Assembly (NCBI GenBank): GCA_910586965.1
Contig: CAJUMF010000006.1
Location: 62,001-126,000 of the forward strand
Direction of reading: 5' to 3'
Origin: an uncultured Dorea sp.
GTDB taxonomy: Bacteria; Bacillota; Clostridia; Lachnospirales; Lachnospiraceae
DNA: 64,000 nucleotides
Below, one piece after another: positions 18,073-26,851 of this stretch; position 1 is the stretch's first letter; every line of letters begins with the position of its first letter. Below the pieces are notes generated by a model. The model saw nothing but the letters and a program-made list of their open reading frames with translations, ran no database searches and had not been told where the DNA came from. The position numbers and the translations under genes were made by a program.

Positions 18073-19533
18073 ATGAAAAAGGATGTTTTGTTACTGAAAG
18101 ATATTACAAAAGAAAAAGCACATAACAAAGTGTTAGACCATTTTTTTATGGAAATACTGAGCGGAGAGATCATCAATCTGATCGGACTTGAAGGCAGCGG
18201 AAAAGCAGAAATATATTCGATCCTATTTGGTGATGAAAGTGCCGATAAAGGGAAAATATGGTTTTCAGGCAGATGTTATGAAAAAGGTAAAGTGCTGCCG
18301 GTTGAAAAGCTGAAAGGGATATTTTTTATCGGCAATCAGGAATTGATCATACCGCATCTGAGTGTGGCTGAGAATTTGTATATCATTGAAAAGATCAAGT
18401 ATTTACAGTTTAGTGTGTCAAAAAAGAAGATGATACAGCAGGCAAAACGACTATTCGACAAATTCGGCATTGAGATCTCGCCGGAAAAAAAGGCAATGCA
18501 GCTTAGCAGGTATGAGTGTTATGTTCTTCGTCTGATGCGTGCGTATGTCAAACGTGCCAGGTTGATTGTAGTAGACGATATACTCGAAGACTGTTCCTTC
18601 GACAAGATAGACCAGATCATAGGTATATTGGAACGGTTTAAAGAAGAAGGAGTATCAATATTATGGATTAACAGTTATCCGGATTCTATTACTGAGATTT
18701 CAGATCGTATAACGATAATCCGCCAGGGAAGAAACAGCATGACATTCTTCAAAGACGAGTATGATAAACAGAGGCTTTTAGACTGCCTCGCAGGACAGAA
18801 AAAATCTGAAGAATCAGAAGCTGAATCCTGTACGGCAGCAGGCAGAGTCATTTTCCAGGCAGAACATATACAAAATGAATACTTTGATGATCTGTCTTTT
18901 GCGTGCAGGAAAGGCGAGATACTCGGAATATATGATTTCCAGAATAAATTCAGCAGAGAGCTGAGGAGGCTGCTGCTTGGACGGAGAGGATATACAGGGA
19001 ATCTTATGATTGACGGTACGGTGTACAGAGCAGATTCGGAGTATAAATTAGTGAAAAACCGTATAGGAGTAGTGGATGGAAATCAATATCAATCGCTTAT
19101 TTTCCCGGATCTTTCTGTGCGTGAAAATATAGAAATGGCAATCTATAAAAAGACAACCATGTTTGGATGCTTTATCAATGGAAGAGTCAAAAAATATCTT
19201 GATAAGATCGGGATGGAAATATGCGAAAATACCCGGATCAATCAGGAAATGGATGAGGTGAGCAGAAGAGATGCAATGCAGATCATTTATCGCAGATGGC
19301 AGCTCGCAAATCCAAAGATTTTGTTTTGCTTTCAGCCTTTCTTAAGACTGGATGCCGTATCAAGGCAGCAGCTTGAAACACTGTTGATAGAATTTAAAAG
19401 AAAAGGAACATGTATTGTGCTTGGCAGCGCGGATATTTCCCATTTGATGCCGTTTTGCGACAGGATACTGGTGATAGAGCGCAGCCGGATTGCCAGAGAA
19501 GTTGACAGGAGAAAATTTTCAGAGTATTTCTAA
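18073..19533 (+). CDS. RbsA-like double ABC protein with degenerate ATPase motifs
   Basis: Two ABC modules in tandem, 486 residues, laid out like RbsA/MglA sugar-import ATPases, but the catalytic motifs are eroded. In module 1 the Walker A is GLEGSGKAEI (no Ser/Thr after Lys), the signature position reads LSRYECYVLRLM instead of LSGGQ-type, and the Walker B reads IVVDDILEDCS rather than LDEP. Module 2 has no Walker A at all (YDFQNKFSREL) and no LSGGNQQK. Hydrolysis is therefore unlikely. It sits between the kinase and the binding protein, while a fully intact RbsA homologue follows at 20708. A role as a sensing or coupling partner of the short-looped kinase is an inference. The ATG at 18073 is chosen; a TTG at 18067 overlaps the kinase stop. 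Confidence 0.75.
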   Translation: MKKDVLLLKDITKEKAHNKVLDHFFMEILSGEIINLIGLEGSGKAEIYSILFGDESADKGKIWFSGRCYEKGKVLPVEKLKGIFFIGNQELIIPHLSVAENLYIIEKIKYLQFSVSKKKMIQQAKRLFDKFGIEISPEKKAMQLSRYECYVLRLMRAYVKRARLIVVDDILEDCSFDKIDQIIGILERFKEEGVSILWINSYPDSITEISDRITIIRQGRNSMTFFKDEYDKQRLLDCLAGQKKSEESEAESCTAAGRVIFQAEHIQNEYFDDLSFACRKGEILGIYDFQNKFSRELRRLLLGRRGYTGNLMIDGTVYRADSEYKLVKNRIGVVDGNQYQSLIFPDLSVRENIEMAIYKKTTMFGCFINGRVKKYLDKIGMEICENTRINQEMDEVSRRDAMQIIYRRWQLANPKILFCFQPFLRLDAVSRQQLETLLIEFKRKGTCIVLGSADISHLMPFCDRILVIERSRIAREVDRRKFSEYF

Positions 19534-19564
19534 TGAAAATGCACTTTTTCCAAAATCCCACGCA

Positions 19565-19593
19565 TTGTTGTAAATATTTTTGATGGTTATAAT
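19565..19593 (+). promoter_or_regulatory. Promoter for the binding-protein/transporter genes
   Basis: TTGTTG (19565-19570) and TATAAT (19588-19593) with a 17-base spacer, about 33 bases before the binding-protein ATG. It gives the transporter genes a start independent of the regulatory genes. Confidence 0.65.
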
Positions 19594-19626
19594 AGAGCTA
19601 ATAAATAACCTGAAGGAGGAAAAAAT

Positions 19627-20619
19627 ATGAAAACAGTGTGGAAAAAAGCAGCGGCAGTAGTAATGATTTTAATGATGGTCTGGTCGCTGGCCGGATGCAG
19701 CAGTTCCGGAGGCGGTGAGTCTGCTGAGACAGAAACGAAGTCTGACTCATCAAAAGCAAAGATCGGTTTTGTTGTCAGTGATATGTCTGATGCGTTTTTT
19801 GCTCATCTGGTACAGAATATGCAGGCAGATGCGGAAAAAAAGGGTGTAACGCTGACAGTTAAGGAGTGCCCGGAAATCAGTGATAAGATTACCGGTATTG
19901 AAAACTTTGTAGAAGCGGGTTGTACAGCGATCATCTGTCATGTTACGGATGCAGATGCTCTGAAAGATGCAGCGGCAAACGCAGAAAGCGCAGGCGTTAA
20001 ATTTATCTCCTATGATTCAGACATTGAAGGTACATCCGGCTTTATTGGGATTGACAATCATGAATACGGATATGCAATCGGTAAAAATGCAGCGGAATGG
20101 ATGAATGAGAATTTTGAAGGGTCCGAAAAAGTTAAGGTAGGTGTCTGCAACTATCCGGATTACCCGTTCCTGGTAACAAGAGAAGAAGGAATCTTAGATG
20201 CATTAAAAGAGCTTTCACCGAATGCTGAAGTTGTCGTGACAGCAAAAGCCGGCTATACACCAGAAGGCGTTGATGTCGGAGATGCATGGGTCCAGTCAAA
20301 TCCTGATCTGAATGTAGTTGTCGGAATTAATGATGCCGGAGTATTAGGTGTCTATGAGTCTTTCAAATCTGCAGGTATCAAAGGCGATAAATTAGGAATG
20401 TTTGGAGGAGACGCAGTAGATGATGCTTTGGCAGCATTGAAGGAAGAAGGAGTATTTAAGGCAACAGTTACTACCAATATGCTGCTTCATGCAGACTATT
20501 TTATTGATATGGCAATCGAATTAACAGAAAATGGAAAATTGGATGAAAGAGAAGTCCTGTTCCCGCTTGATCCGATAACCCTGGACAATGTTGACGAATA
20601 TATTGCAAGTCAGAAATAG
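19627..20619 (+). CDS. Sugar-type ABC transporter binding lipoprotein (RbsB family)
   Basis: Substrate-binding protein of 330 residues; lipobox LAGC with lipidated Cys24, then a Ser/Gly linker. The mature part starts KIGFVVSDMSDAFFAHL and contains VEAGCTAIICHVTDADALK and GIDNHEYGYAIGKNAAEW, the pattern of the Peripla_BP_4 (ribose/galactose/autoinducer-2) family. Ligands in this family are mostly sugars and sugar-like molecules; the exact one is not readable here. AAGGAGG precedes the ATG. It is followed by a strong hairpin that should leave more transcript for this gene than for the ATPase and permease. Confidence 0.9.
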   Translation: MKTVWKKAAAVVMILMMVWSLAGCSSSGGGESAETETKSDSSKAKIGFVVSDMSDAFFAHLVQNMQADAEKKGVTLTVKECPEISDKITGIENFVEAGCTAIICHVTDADALKDAAANAESAGVKFISYDSDIEGTSGFIGIDNHEYGYAIGKNAAEWMNENFEGSEKVKVGVCNYPDYPFLVTREEGILDALKELSPNAEVVVTAKAGYTPEGVDVGDAWVQSNPDLNVVVGINDAGVLGVYESFKSAGIKGDKLGMFGGDAVDDALAALKEEGVFKATVTTNMLLHADYFIDMAIELTENGKLDEREVLFPLDPITLDNVDEYIASQK

Positions 20620-20631
20620 AGTAGGACACAG

Positions 20632-20670
20632 ATTAATGGTATAGATTGTATGCTATACCATTAATTTTTT
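20632..20670 (+). terminator. Hairpin and T run between binding protein and ATPase genes
   Basis: A perfect 13-base stem (20632-20644 with 20653-20665), eight-base loop, then five T. As an incomplete terminator inside the operon it would explain a surplus of binding protein, a common arrangement in ABC importers. Confidence 0.85.
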
Positions 20671-20707
20671 GAAAGCAATGGATTATGGGTGAGGTGGAGA
20701 CTTACAT

Positions 20708-22192
20708 ATGGATAATATATTAGAAATAAAAAATGTTACGAAGAGATACCCGGGTGTAATAGCGTTAGATGATATATCTTTTTCCGTAAAGGAAGGGGAA
20801 GTACATGCATTAGTAGGTGAAAACGGCGCAGGGAAATCAACACTGATAAAGATCATTACGGGTGCGATAAAGCCTGATGAGGGAAGTATCATCTATCAGG
20901 GAAAAACTTACACAGAGCTGAACCCTATCTTGTCAGGAGAGATAGGGATAGAAGCGATTTATCAGGAGTTTAATCTTGCTCCGTCGCTATCTGTAGAAGA
21001 GAATATCTATATGGGAAATAAAGTAAATGAAGGCGTATTTATAGATAAGAAAAGACTTACCAGCAAGACGATGGAAGTTTTGGATTCTCTGAATGCAAAT
21101 ATTGATCCCAGTACAAAAATCAGGGATTTGACAGTAGCCTATATGCAGTTGGTAGAGATATCTAAAGCGCTGGCTAAAAATGTAAAGCTGCTGATCATGG
21201 ATGAGCCGACAGCACCGCTGACAGATAATGAAGTGGAGATTCTTTTTAAGTTAGTAAAGAATCTGAAGGAAAAAGGAGTATCTATTATTTATATATCTCA
21301 CAGAATGGATGAAATATTCGAACTGTGTGACAGAGTAACAGTCATGCGTGACGGTCAGGTAATAAAGACGACAGATATAAAGGATACTACACGGAATCAA
21401 CTGATCTTTGATATGGTGGGGCGTGAACTGACTGAGACGTATCCTGTGAGGAATCCTCAATACGGAGAGAAGATCTTAGAGATAAAGAATGTTGGCGGGC
21501 CTTCTAATTCAGAAACTTCCTTTTACGTCAGAGAGGGAGAAATTGTAGGTATAGCAGGACTTGTGGGGGCTGGAAGAACAGAGATCGCAAGGCTGATCAT
21601 CGGTGCGGATAAGAAATATTCCGGAGAAATCTATGTAAAGGGAGAAAAGGTCATGGTCCGCTCTCCCAAGGATGCAATAGAGAATGGGATTGCCTATGTT
21701 TCTGAAGACAGGAAAAATCAGGGGGTATTGCTTAAGATGTCGATCCGGTGGAATATCACTCTTCCGATTTTAAGGAGGCTTTCTCGTTTGATATTTATTG
21801 ATTCAAAGAAAGAGAATGAATGTGTAAATGAGTATAAAGACGCGCTTCGGATCAAGACACCGACGATCAACCAGTTAGTAGGAAATCTTTCCGGCGGAAA
21901 TCAGCAGAAAGTGGCTGTCGCCAAATGGCTGGCAAGCAAGTCAAAAATATTGATTCTTGACGAACCGACCCGGGGGATCGATGTGGGGGCAAAGCAGGAA
22001 ATCTATGAGCTGATCAACAAACTGACGAAAGAGGGCCTTGGAATCATTATGATTTCTTCAGAAATGGAAGAGATTATGGGGATGTCTGACCGTATGCTTG
22101 TGATGGCAGAAGGCAGTATTGTAGGAGAACTTAAAAAAGAGGAATTTTCACAGGATAAGATTCTTAAGTATGCGTCGAACATTACGACTTAG
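20708..22192 (+). CDS. Sugar ABC transporter ATP-binding protein (RbsA/MglA family)
   Basis: The tandem-module ATPase of a ribose-type importer, 494 residues. Module 1 has Walker A GENGAGKST (from residue 37) and Walker B LLIMDEPTAPL. Module 2 has GLVGAGRTEI, the signature LSGGNQQKVAVAKW and Walker B LILDEPTRGIDVG. The degenerate second Walker A is normal for this family. It energises uptake together with the permease that follows 12 bases later and the binding lipoprotein before it. All motifs are intact, in contrast with the eroded paralogue at 18073. Confidence 0.95.
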   Translation: MDNILEIKNVTKRYPGVIALDDISFSVKEGEVHALVGENGAGKSTLIKIITGAIKPDEGSIIYQGKTYTELNPILSGEIGIEAIYQEFNLAPSLSVEENIYMGNKVNEGVFIDKKRLTSKTMEVLDSLNANIDPSTKIRDLTVAYMQLVEISKALAKNVKLLIMDEPTAPLTDNEVEILFKLVKNLKEKGVSIIYISHRMDEIFELCDRVTVMRDGQVIKTTDIKDTTRNQLIFDMVGRELTETYPVRNPQYGEKILEIKNVGGPSNSETSFYVREGEIVGIAGLVGAGRTEIARLIIGADKKYSGEIYVKGEKVMVRSPKDAIENGIAYVSEDRKNQGVLLKMSIRWNITLPILRRLSRLIFIDSKKENECVNEYKDALRIKTPTINQLVGNLSGGNQQKVAVAKWLASKSKILILDEPTRGIDVGAKQEIYELINKLTKEGLGIIMISSEMEEIMGMSDRMLVMAEGSIVGELKKEEFSQDKILKYASNITT

Positions 22193-22204
22193 GAGGAACG
22201 TAAA

Positions 22205-23173
22205 ATGGATAAAGTTAAAAATTTTATAAAACAGTATTTCGTGTTAGTTATATTACTATTTTTGATTATTTTATTTGGGGTATTGCAGCCGGAATCCTTT
22301 TTGACGATGTCAAACTTATTTACGGTAGTTCGTCAGTCTTCTATTATGGGAATTGCAACGATCGGCCTTTTGTTTGTCATGATCGCGGGAGGAATCGATC
22401 TGTCTCTTGGCTCAGTTATTTCCCTTCAGTCTGTATTAGTTGCCGTACTGCTGACTCAGGTACAGTTGGGACTGATCCCTTCGTATCTTGCGGGACTTTT
22501 GGTATCAACGCTGATCGGACTGGTCACAGGTATCATTATTGTTAAGACGAATATTTTCCCTATGATAGGAACGCTGGCGCTGCAGATCATACTGCAGGGA
22601 GCAGCATACCTGATATGCGGGGGTATGCCGGTATCGAATCTTCCGGACGGGGCAAAGGTTGTAGGACAGGGCTATATAGGGAATATCCCTTTGCCGGTAA
22701 TTTTGTTTATTATAGTTATTGCAATCGCGGCGGTTATACTGAACCGCACCTACATAGGAAGACATTTTTATGCTGTCGGAAGTAATGAAGAAGCGGCAAG
22801 ACTTTCAGGAATCAATACGGGCAAATTAAAGGTCGCGACGTATGCGATCGGAGGGTTTTTGTCCGGGCTCGCAGGAATTATCATGCTTGCGAGAATCAGT
22901 TCCGGACAGCCTACAGCGGGGAAAAATATGGAGATGGACTGCCTGACAGCGGCAGTTATCGGCGGAGTCAGCCTGACCGGCGGTGAAGGCCGCATCTCCA
23001 CGGCAGTATGCGGAGTGCTTATCATCGGCGTTCTGACAAATGGAATGACGATCTTAAATATCAGTGAATATTACCAGCTCATTATCAGAGGTTGTATTTT
23101 CCTCGGGGCCGTATGTCTGGATGGAATCCAAAAGCAGTTGGCTGGAAAGAAAAAAATAAGAAAGGCGGTTTAG
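22205..23173 (+). CDS. Sugar ABC transporter permease (RbsC family)
   Basis: A membrane protein of 322 residues with nine to ten helices. It carries the BPD_transp_2 hallmarks MIAGGIDLSLGSVISL near residue 60, AVGSNEEAARLSGIN (the ATPase-contact loop) and AAVIGGVSLTGGEG. As a homodimer it forms the channel for the adjacent RbsA-type ATPase and binding protein. Family members carry ribose, xylose, galactose, autoinducer-2 or related polyols. The RBS GGAGG lies before the ATG. The esterase gene follows after a single base. Confidence 0.94.
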   Translation: MDKVKNFIKQYFVLVILLFLIILFGVLQPESFLTMSNLFTVVRQSSIMGIATIGLLFVMIAGGIDLSLGSVISLQSVLVAVLLTQVQLGLIPSYLAGLLVSTLIGLVTGIIIVKTNIFPMIGTLALQIILQGAAYLICGGMPVSNLPDGAKVVGQGYIGNIPLPVILFIIVIAIAAVILNRTYIGRHFYAVGSNEEAARLSGINTGKLKVATYAIGGFLSGLAGIIMLARISSGQPTAGKNMEMDCLTAAVIGGVSLTGGEGRISTAVCGVLIIGVLTNGMTILNISEYYQLIIRGCIFLGAVCLDGIQKQLAGKKKIRKAV

Positions 23174-23174
23174 T

Positions 23175-24149
23175 ATGAGTTTTTACAGGAAATATTTACA
23201 ACCCGAATACGGGGAAGCGGCACCGGAGGTGAATATTATGGAACCTCAGGTTATGGATATGGAGCACCGGAAAGAGTGGAGGATAAAAAGCGACTATGAA
23301 TCCGCAGCAGCAATGTCGGCTGCTTATCAGAAATGTTTCTGCTATCGGGATATTATGACAGTTCGGACAGAAAATGTGATGTGCCGGTGTGAAGACAGGG
23401 AATTCTCTGTCAGAATCTATACCCCGCGCAGTAAGGAAATATATCCGGCAGTTATATTCTATCACGGCGGAGCATTTTCCATGAACAGTATTGAGGTATA
23501 TGAGTATGTTCACCGGTATCTTGCCTGCTATGGGAACATGATCGTCATAGCGCCGGACTATCATCTGGCACCGGAATATAAATTTCCGAAAGGACTGGAG
23601 GAAGCATATAGCACACTGGAATGGGCAGAAGAGCACATAAAAGATTACGGAGGAGATCCTTCGGATATCAGTGTATGCGGGGACAGTTCCGGAGGGAATT
23701 TTGCTGCCGCGGTATCTATGATGGCGAGGGACAGGAAAGGGCCTGTGATCAGCCGTCAGATCTTGTATTATCCGTTAGTGACAAATATAGAAGAAGAGAT
23801 GACAGAATCTGAGAAACGGTATGGCAAAGGATATTTCCTTGAGTACAACTGTATGGAAGACCCTATGGCTCTGTATTTTAACAGTGAAGAGGAAAAGAAA
23901 GATCCTTTGGCTTCGCCGCTTCTTGCAGAAAATCTGTCTGACCTCCCTCCGGCATGTTTTATATCCGCCGAGTGCGATCCGCTTTTGGATCAGGGACTTA
24001 TGTATGCGGCAAGACTTGAAGATGCCGGAGTGAAAGTGGAGTATCATATTATGAAAGGTATGGTTCACGGTTTTATTAACTGGACATACGGGAAAACATT
24101 TGAGGCATTGAACCATGGGATTCAATTTATCCGCAGGAAAGATTTATAA
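23175..24149 (+). CDS. Alpha/beta-hydrolase esterase (hormone-sensitive-lipase type)
   Basis: A 324-residue esterase. The oxyanion motif HGGAF (near residue 97), nucleophile Ser171 in GDSSGGN, and the Asp and His of the triad in ECDPLLDQG and GMVHGF are all present, as in the bacterial hormone-sensitive lipase family. There is no signal peptide, so it acts in the cytosol on imported material. Its place directly after the permease suggests it removes an acyl (for example acetyl) group or opens a lactone of the transported compound; that substrate link is inference. AAAGGCGG is a modest ribosome site, in keeping with coupling to the permease gene. Confidence 0.88.
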   Translation: MSFYRKYLQPEYGEAAPEVNIMEPQVMDMEHRKEWRIKSDYESAAAMSAAYQKCFCYRDIMTVRTENVMCRCEDREFSVRIYTPRSKEIYPAVIFYHGGAFSMNSIEVYEYVHRYLACYGNMIVIAPDYHLAPEYKFPKGLEEAYSTLEWAEEHIKDYGGDPSDISVCGDSSGGNFAAAVSMMARDRKGPVISRQILYYPLVTNIEEEMTESEKRYGKGYFLEYNCMEDPMALYFNSEEEKKDPLASPLLAENLSDLPPACFISAECDPLLDQGLMYAARLEDAGVKVEYHIMKGMVHGFINWTYGKTFEALNHGIQFIRRKDL

Positions 24150-24169
24150 AGAGATACAGGAGGAATCAT

Positions 24170-25363
24170 ATGTCAGCATTTCGAGAATTGAAAGATCATA
24201 TAGATACAATTTCTATCGTGAATACACATTGTCATAAGCTGCCTGAGAAGCCGGGATTTCCGGACGGACTTAAGGAACTGGCTGAGCATTCATATCTGGG
24301 TTGGTGCCATCGTACGTGGGATGGTACAAAAGAAGCAGCGGCAGAGTTTGTAAGGGGGTTAAAGCATAATTCTTATTTTTTCTGGATTGAGAAAAGTCTT
24401 CAGAAGCTCCTTAATACGGACCAGAGATTAAATGAAGAAACGTATCCGTGGTTTGAGAAAAAACTGAAAGAATTTTCTGGATCTATGACATCGGATGATG
24501 AGTTTCTGCGCGATGTATGCCACTATGATAAGATCATACTGGACGGATACTGGGAACCAGGAACAGATCTTGGAAATCCTGATCTGTATACCCCTGCTTA
24601 CCGAATCAATCAGTTCTTGTTTGGATATCAGACGGATACAGTCGATGATAACGGAAACAATCCGTTTCTGGTATATGGATGGCCGAAGGAGATGAGCTTT
24701 GAACAGTATTTGGATCAAATCGAAAAGATGATCCGGGAAAAAATGGCTCAGGGATGTGTGGCGCTTAAGTCTTCTCTTCCATATGACCGTTCCATTCATT
24801 TTACAGAACGGTCATATGAAGAAGCAAAGAAAGGATATCAGAATAAAGAGGCCGCGCAAAAAGATATTACAGCATTTCAGGATTATATTTATTTTCATAT
24901 CTGTAAAATTGCAGCAAAATATGATATACCTTTTCAGAATCATACAGGACTCGGTAAGCTGGAAGGGAGTAATGCAATGCTGCTTAAGGAGGTGATCGGA
25001 AAAAATCCAAAGACAAGATTTGTGCTGTTTCACGGCAGCTTTCCATGGACAGATGATGCATTGGCACTGATTCATAATTATTCAAATGTATATGCCGATC
25101 TTTGCTGGATGCCTGGTATTTCAACAAGTACAGCAGTTTATTTTTTGAAACAGCTATTGGAGACAGGAAAAGCAGATGCAATTACATGGGGATGTGACTC
25201 ATGGACGGTGATTGAGAGTTACGGGGCATATCTGGCAGGACGTTATGCAGTGGCAAAGGCATTGTCAGAGATGATAGACGATGAGTTTATGACGCTTTCT
25301 GAAGGAAAAGAGCTGACAGAGAACATATTCCGGGAAAATGCAAAGAGAATCTATCATATATAG
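24170..25363 (+). CDS. Amidohydrolase-family protein
   Basis: A metal-dependent hydrolase of 397 residues from the amidohydrolase superfamily (Amidohydro_2-like, distantly like uronate isomerase). Probable metal ligands are His20 and His22 in VNTHCH, a later His in QNHTGLGK, a His in FHGSFPW, and an Asp in TWGCDSW near the end. Members of this branch decarboxylate, hydrolyse lactones or isomerise uronates. As the last gene of the transport operon it probably performs a catabolic step after the esterase. AGGAGGA lies before the ATG. The reaction cannot be fixed from sequence. Confidence 0.8.
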   Translation: MSAFRELKDHIDTISIVNTHCHKLPEKPGFPDGLKELAEHSYLGWCHRTWDGTKEAAAEFVRGLKHNSYFFWIEKSLQKLLNTDQRLNEETYPWFEKKLKEFSGSMTSDDEFLRDVCHYDKIILDGYWEPGTDLGNPDLYTPAYRINQFLFGYQTDTVDDNGNNPFLVYGWPKEMSFEQYLDQIEKMIREKMAQGCVALKSSLPYDRSIHFTERSYEEAKKGYQNKEAAQKDITAFQDYIYFHICKIAAKYDIPFQNHTGLGKLEGSNAMLLKEVIGKNPKTRFVLFHGSFPWTDDALALIHNYSNVYADLCWMPGISTSTAVYFLKQLLETGKADAITWGCDSWTVIESYGAYLAGRYAVAKALSEMIDDEFMTLSEGKELTENIFRENAKRIYHI

Positions 25364-25372
25364 ATTGTTTTT
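25348..25372 (+). terminator. Weak terminator at the end of the transport operon
   Basis: AATCTAT (25348-25354) pairs with ATAGATT (25360-25366) around a five-base loop, overlapping the amidohydrolase stop and followed by GTTTTT. The stem is short. Confidence 0.45.
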
Positions 25373-25405
25373 CTATCTGCGGATCAGATGATGAAGGCAT
25401 GGAAA

Positions 25406-25433
25406 TTGTCCGGACATTGTGTTATGATATCTT
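25406..25433 (+). promoter_or_regulatory. Possible promoter of the desulfurase/reductase cluster
   Basis: TTGTCC (25406-25411) and TATCTT (25428-25433) with a 16-base spacer, about 55 bases before the aminotransferase ATG. Both boxes are imperfect. Confidence 0.4.
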
Positions 25434-25488
25434 CAGAGAATAAAGGGCGTGAGTGCCTTTGTTCACGAACAACGAAAGGGGGACGCTC

Positions 25489-26640
25489 ATGGATCGGACA
25501 ATCTATTTTGACAACGGGAGCACGTCATGGCCGAAAGCTCCGGGCGTTGCGAAAGCTATGGCGGAGCTTTTGGAAAACGGTGCGTTTAATATCAACCGGG
25601 GGAATTATGCGGGAGCTTACGAGATAGAGGGCATTGTGCTGGATACGAGGGATAAGCTTTCAAGGCTTTTTGGCGGGAAAGACTCAAGAGCCGTGATATT
25701 CACGCCGGGAGTGACTTATTCCCTCAATTATTTTATCAAGGATATGCTGAAAAACGGCGACCATGTGCTGGTGACAGGACTGGAGCACAATGCGGTGATG
25801 CGCCCGCTGGAGCAGATGAGGGGGCAGGGAGTCTCATATGATATCGTTCCGGTGGATGAGGAGGGAAATCTTGACCCGGATGTGCTTGAGGGAATGGTAA
25901 AGCCGGAGACGAGGGCGGTGATTGTGACTCATGCGTCTAATGTGTGCGGCACGGTTGTACCGGTGCAGGAAATCGGTGAAATCTGCCGGAAAAAGAATCT
26001 GTATTTTGCCGTGGATACGGCTCAGAGCGCGGGGACGATACCGGTGGATATGGGAGAGTGCGGCATTGATTTTCTGGCATTTACCGGGCATAAGGGGCTT
26101 TTGGGGCCGCAGGGCATCGGAGGATTCCTCATATCGGAGAGGTTGAATGGGCAGATGCAGCCGCTGATCGCGGGGGGAACCGGCAGCCAGTCGGACAGCC
26201 TCAAGATGCCGGAAAACCTTCCGGATAAATACGAGAGCGGAACAATGAACCTTCCGGGAATCATCGGTCTTCACGCTGCTCTTGAATATTTGGAAAAGAC
26301 AGGGATTGACGTAATCCATAAAAAGAAGATGGCGCTGGCGGAGCATTTCCTGAATCAGGTAAAGGAGATTCCGGGAGTGCGGATTGCGGGGAGGAAAGAC
26401 ATTAAGAACCGGGTGGCAGTGGTATCCCTTGATTTCCTGACGGCGGATAATGCGGTGGCGGCATTTGAGCTTGAGCAGGAGTATGGGATTATGACGAGAG
26501 TGGGACTTCACTGCGCGCCTGTCGCCCATAAGTCGCTCCGTACATTTCCCCAGGGAACGGTGAGGTTTGCTTTTGGGGCGGAAAATACAATGAAAGAGAT
26601 TGATGTGTGCGTGGAGGGAATAAAGAGAATCGCGGGGTAA
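25489..26640 (+). CDS. Class V aminotransferase, cysteine desulfurase-like
   Basis: A PLP enzyme of 383 residues. The N-terminus IYFDNGSTSWPKAP, the PLP lysine Lys202 in FTGHKGLLGPQG and the C-terminal GLHCAPVAHKSL (a mobile-loop Cys) fit the cysteine desulfurase/selenocysteine lyase group, which releases sulfur or selenium from cysteine or selenocysteine as an enzyme-bound persulfide. It stands at the head of a cluster with a DUF3343 Se/S-carrier-like protein and an Fe-S reductase, so it may feed sulfur or selenium to them (inference). GAAAGGGGG precedes the ATG at 25489. Confidence 0.87.
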   Translation: MDRTIYFDNGSTSWPKAPGVAKAMAELLENGAFNINRGNYAGAYEIEGIVLDTRDKLSRLFGGKDSRAVIFTPGVTYSLNYFIKDMLKNGDHVLVTGLEHNAVMRPLEQMRGQGVSYDIVPVDEEGNLDPDVLEGMVKPETRAVIVTHASNVCGTVVPVQEIGEICRKKNLYFAVDTAQSAGTIPVDMGECGIDFLAFTGHKGLLGPQGIGGFLISERLNGQMQPLIAGGTGSQSDSLKMPENLPDKYESGTMNLPGIIGLHAALEYLEKTGIDVIHKKKMALAEHFLNQVKEIPGVRIAGRKDIKNRVAVVSLDFLTADNAVAAFELEQEYGIMTRVGLHCAPVAHKSLRTFPQGTVRFAFGAENTMKEIDVCVEGIKRIAG

Positions 26641-26851
26641 AACCGTCTGGCAGATTTGGGCGGATATGGATTGCGAAGAGCAGTATTGCGGTATAAAAAT
26701 GGCATATAGATATAATCTATAAATGAGAAAATATATAATAATTATCAATGGGCGAAATGCAAGGATTCCATAGCTTATGAGCCGTAAAAATGATACACTG
26801 ATTGTAGCTTACATATATTTAAAAATGTCTTACTTAAGGAGGAAAATTGAA

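Noticed and set aside
25834..26748. A 304-codon minus-strand frame opposite the class V aminotransferase
   Set aside because: Antisense of a well-supported gene, rich in Arg and His, with no recognisable domain.
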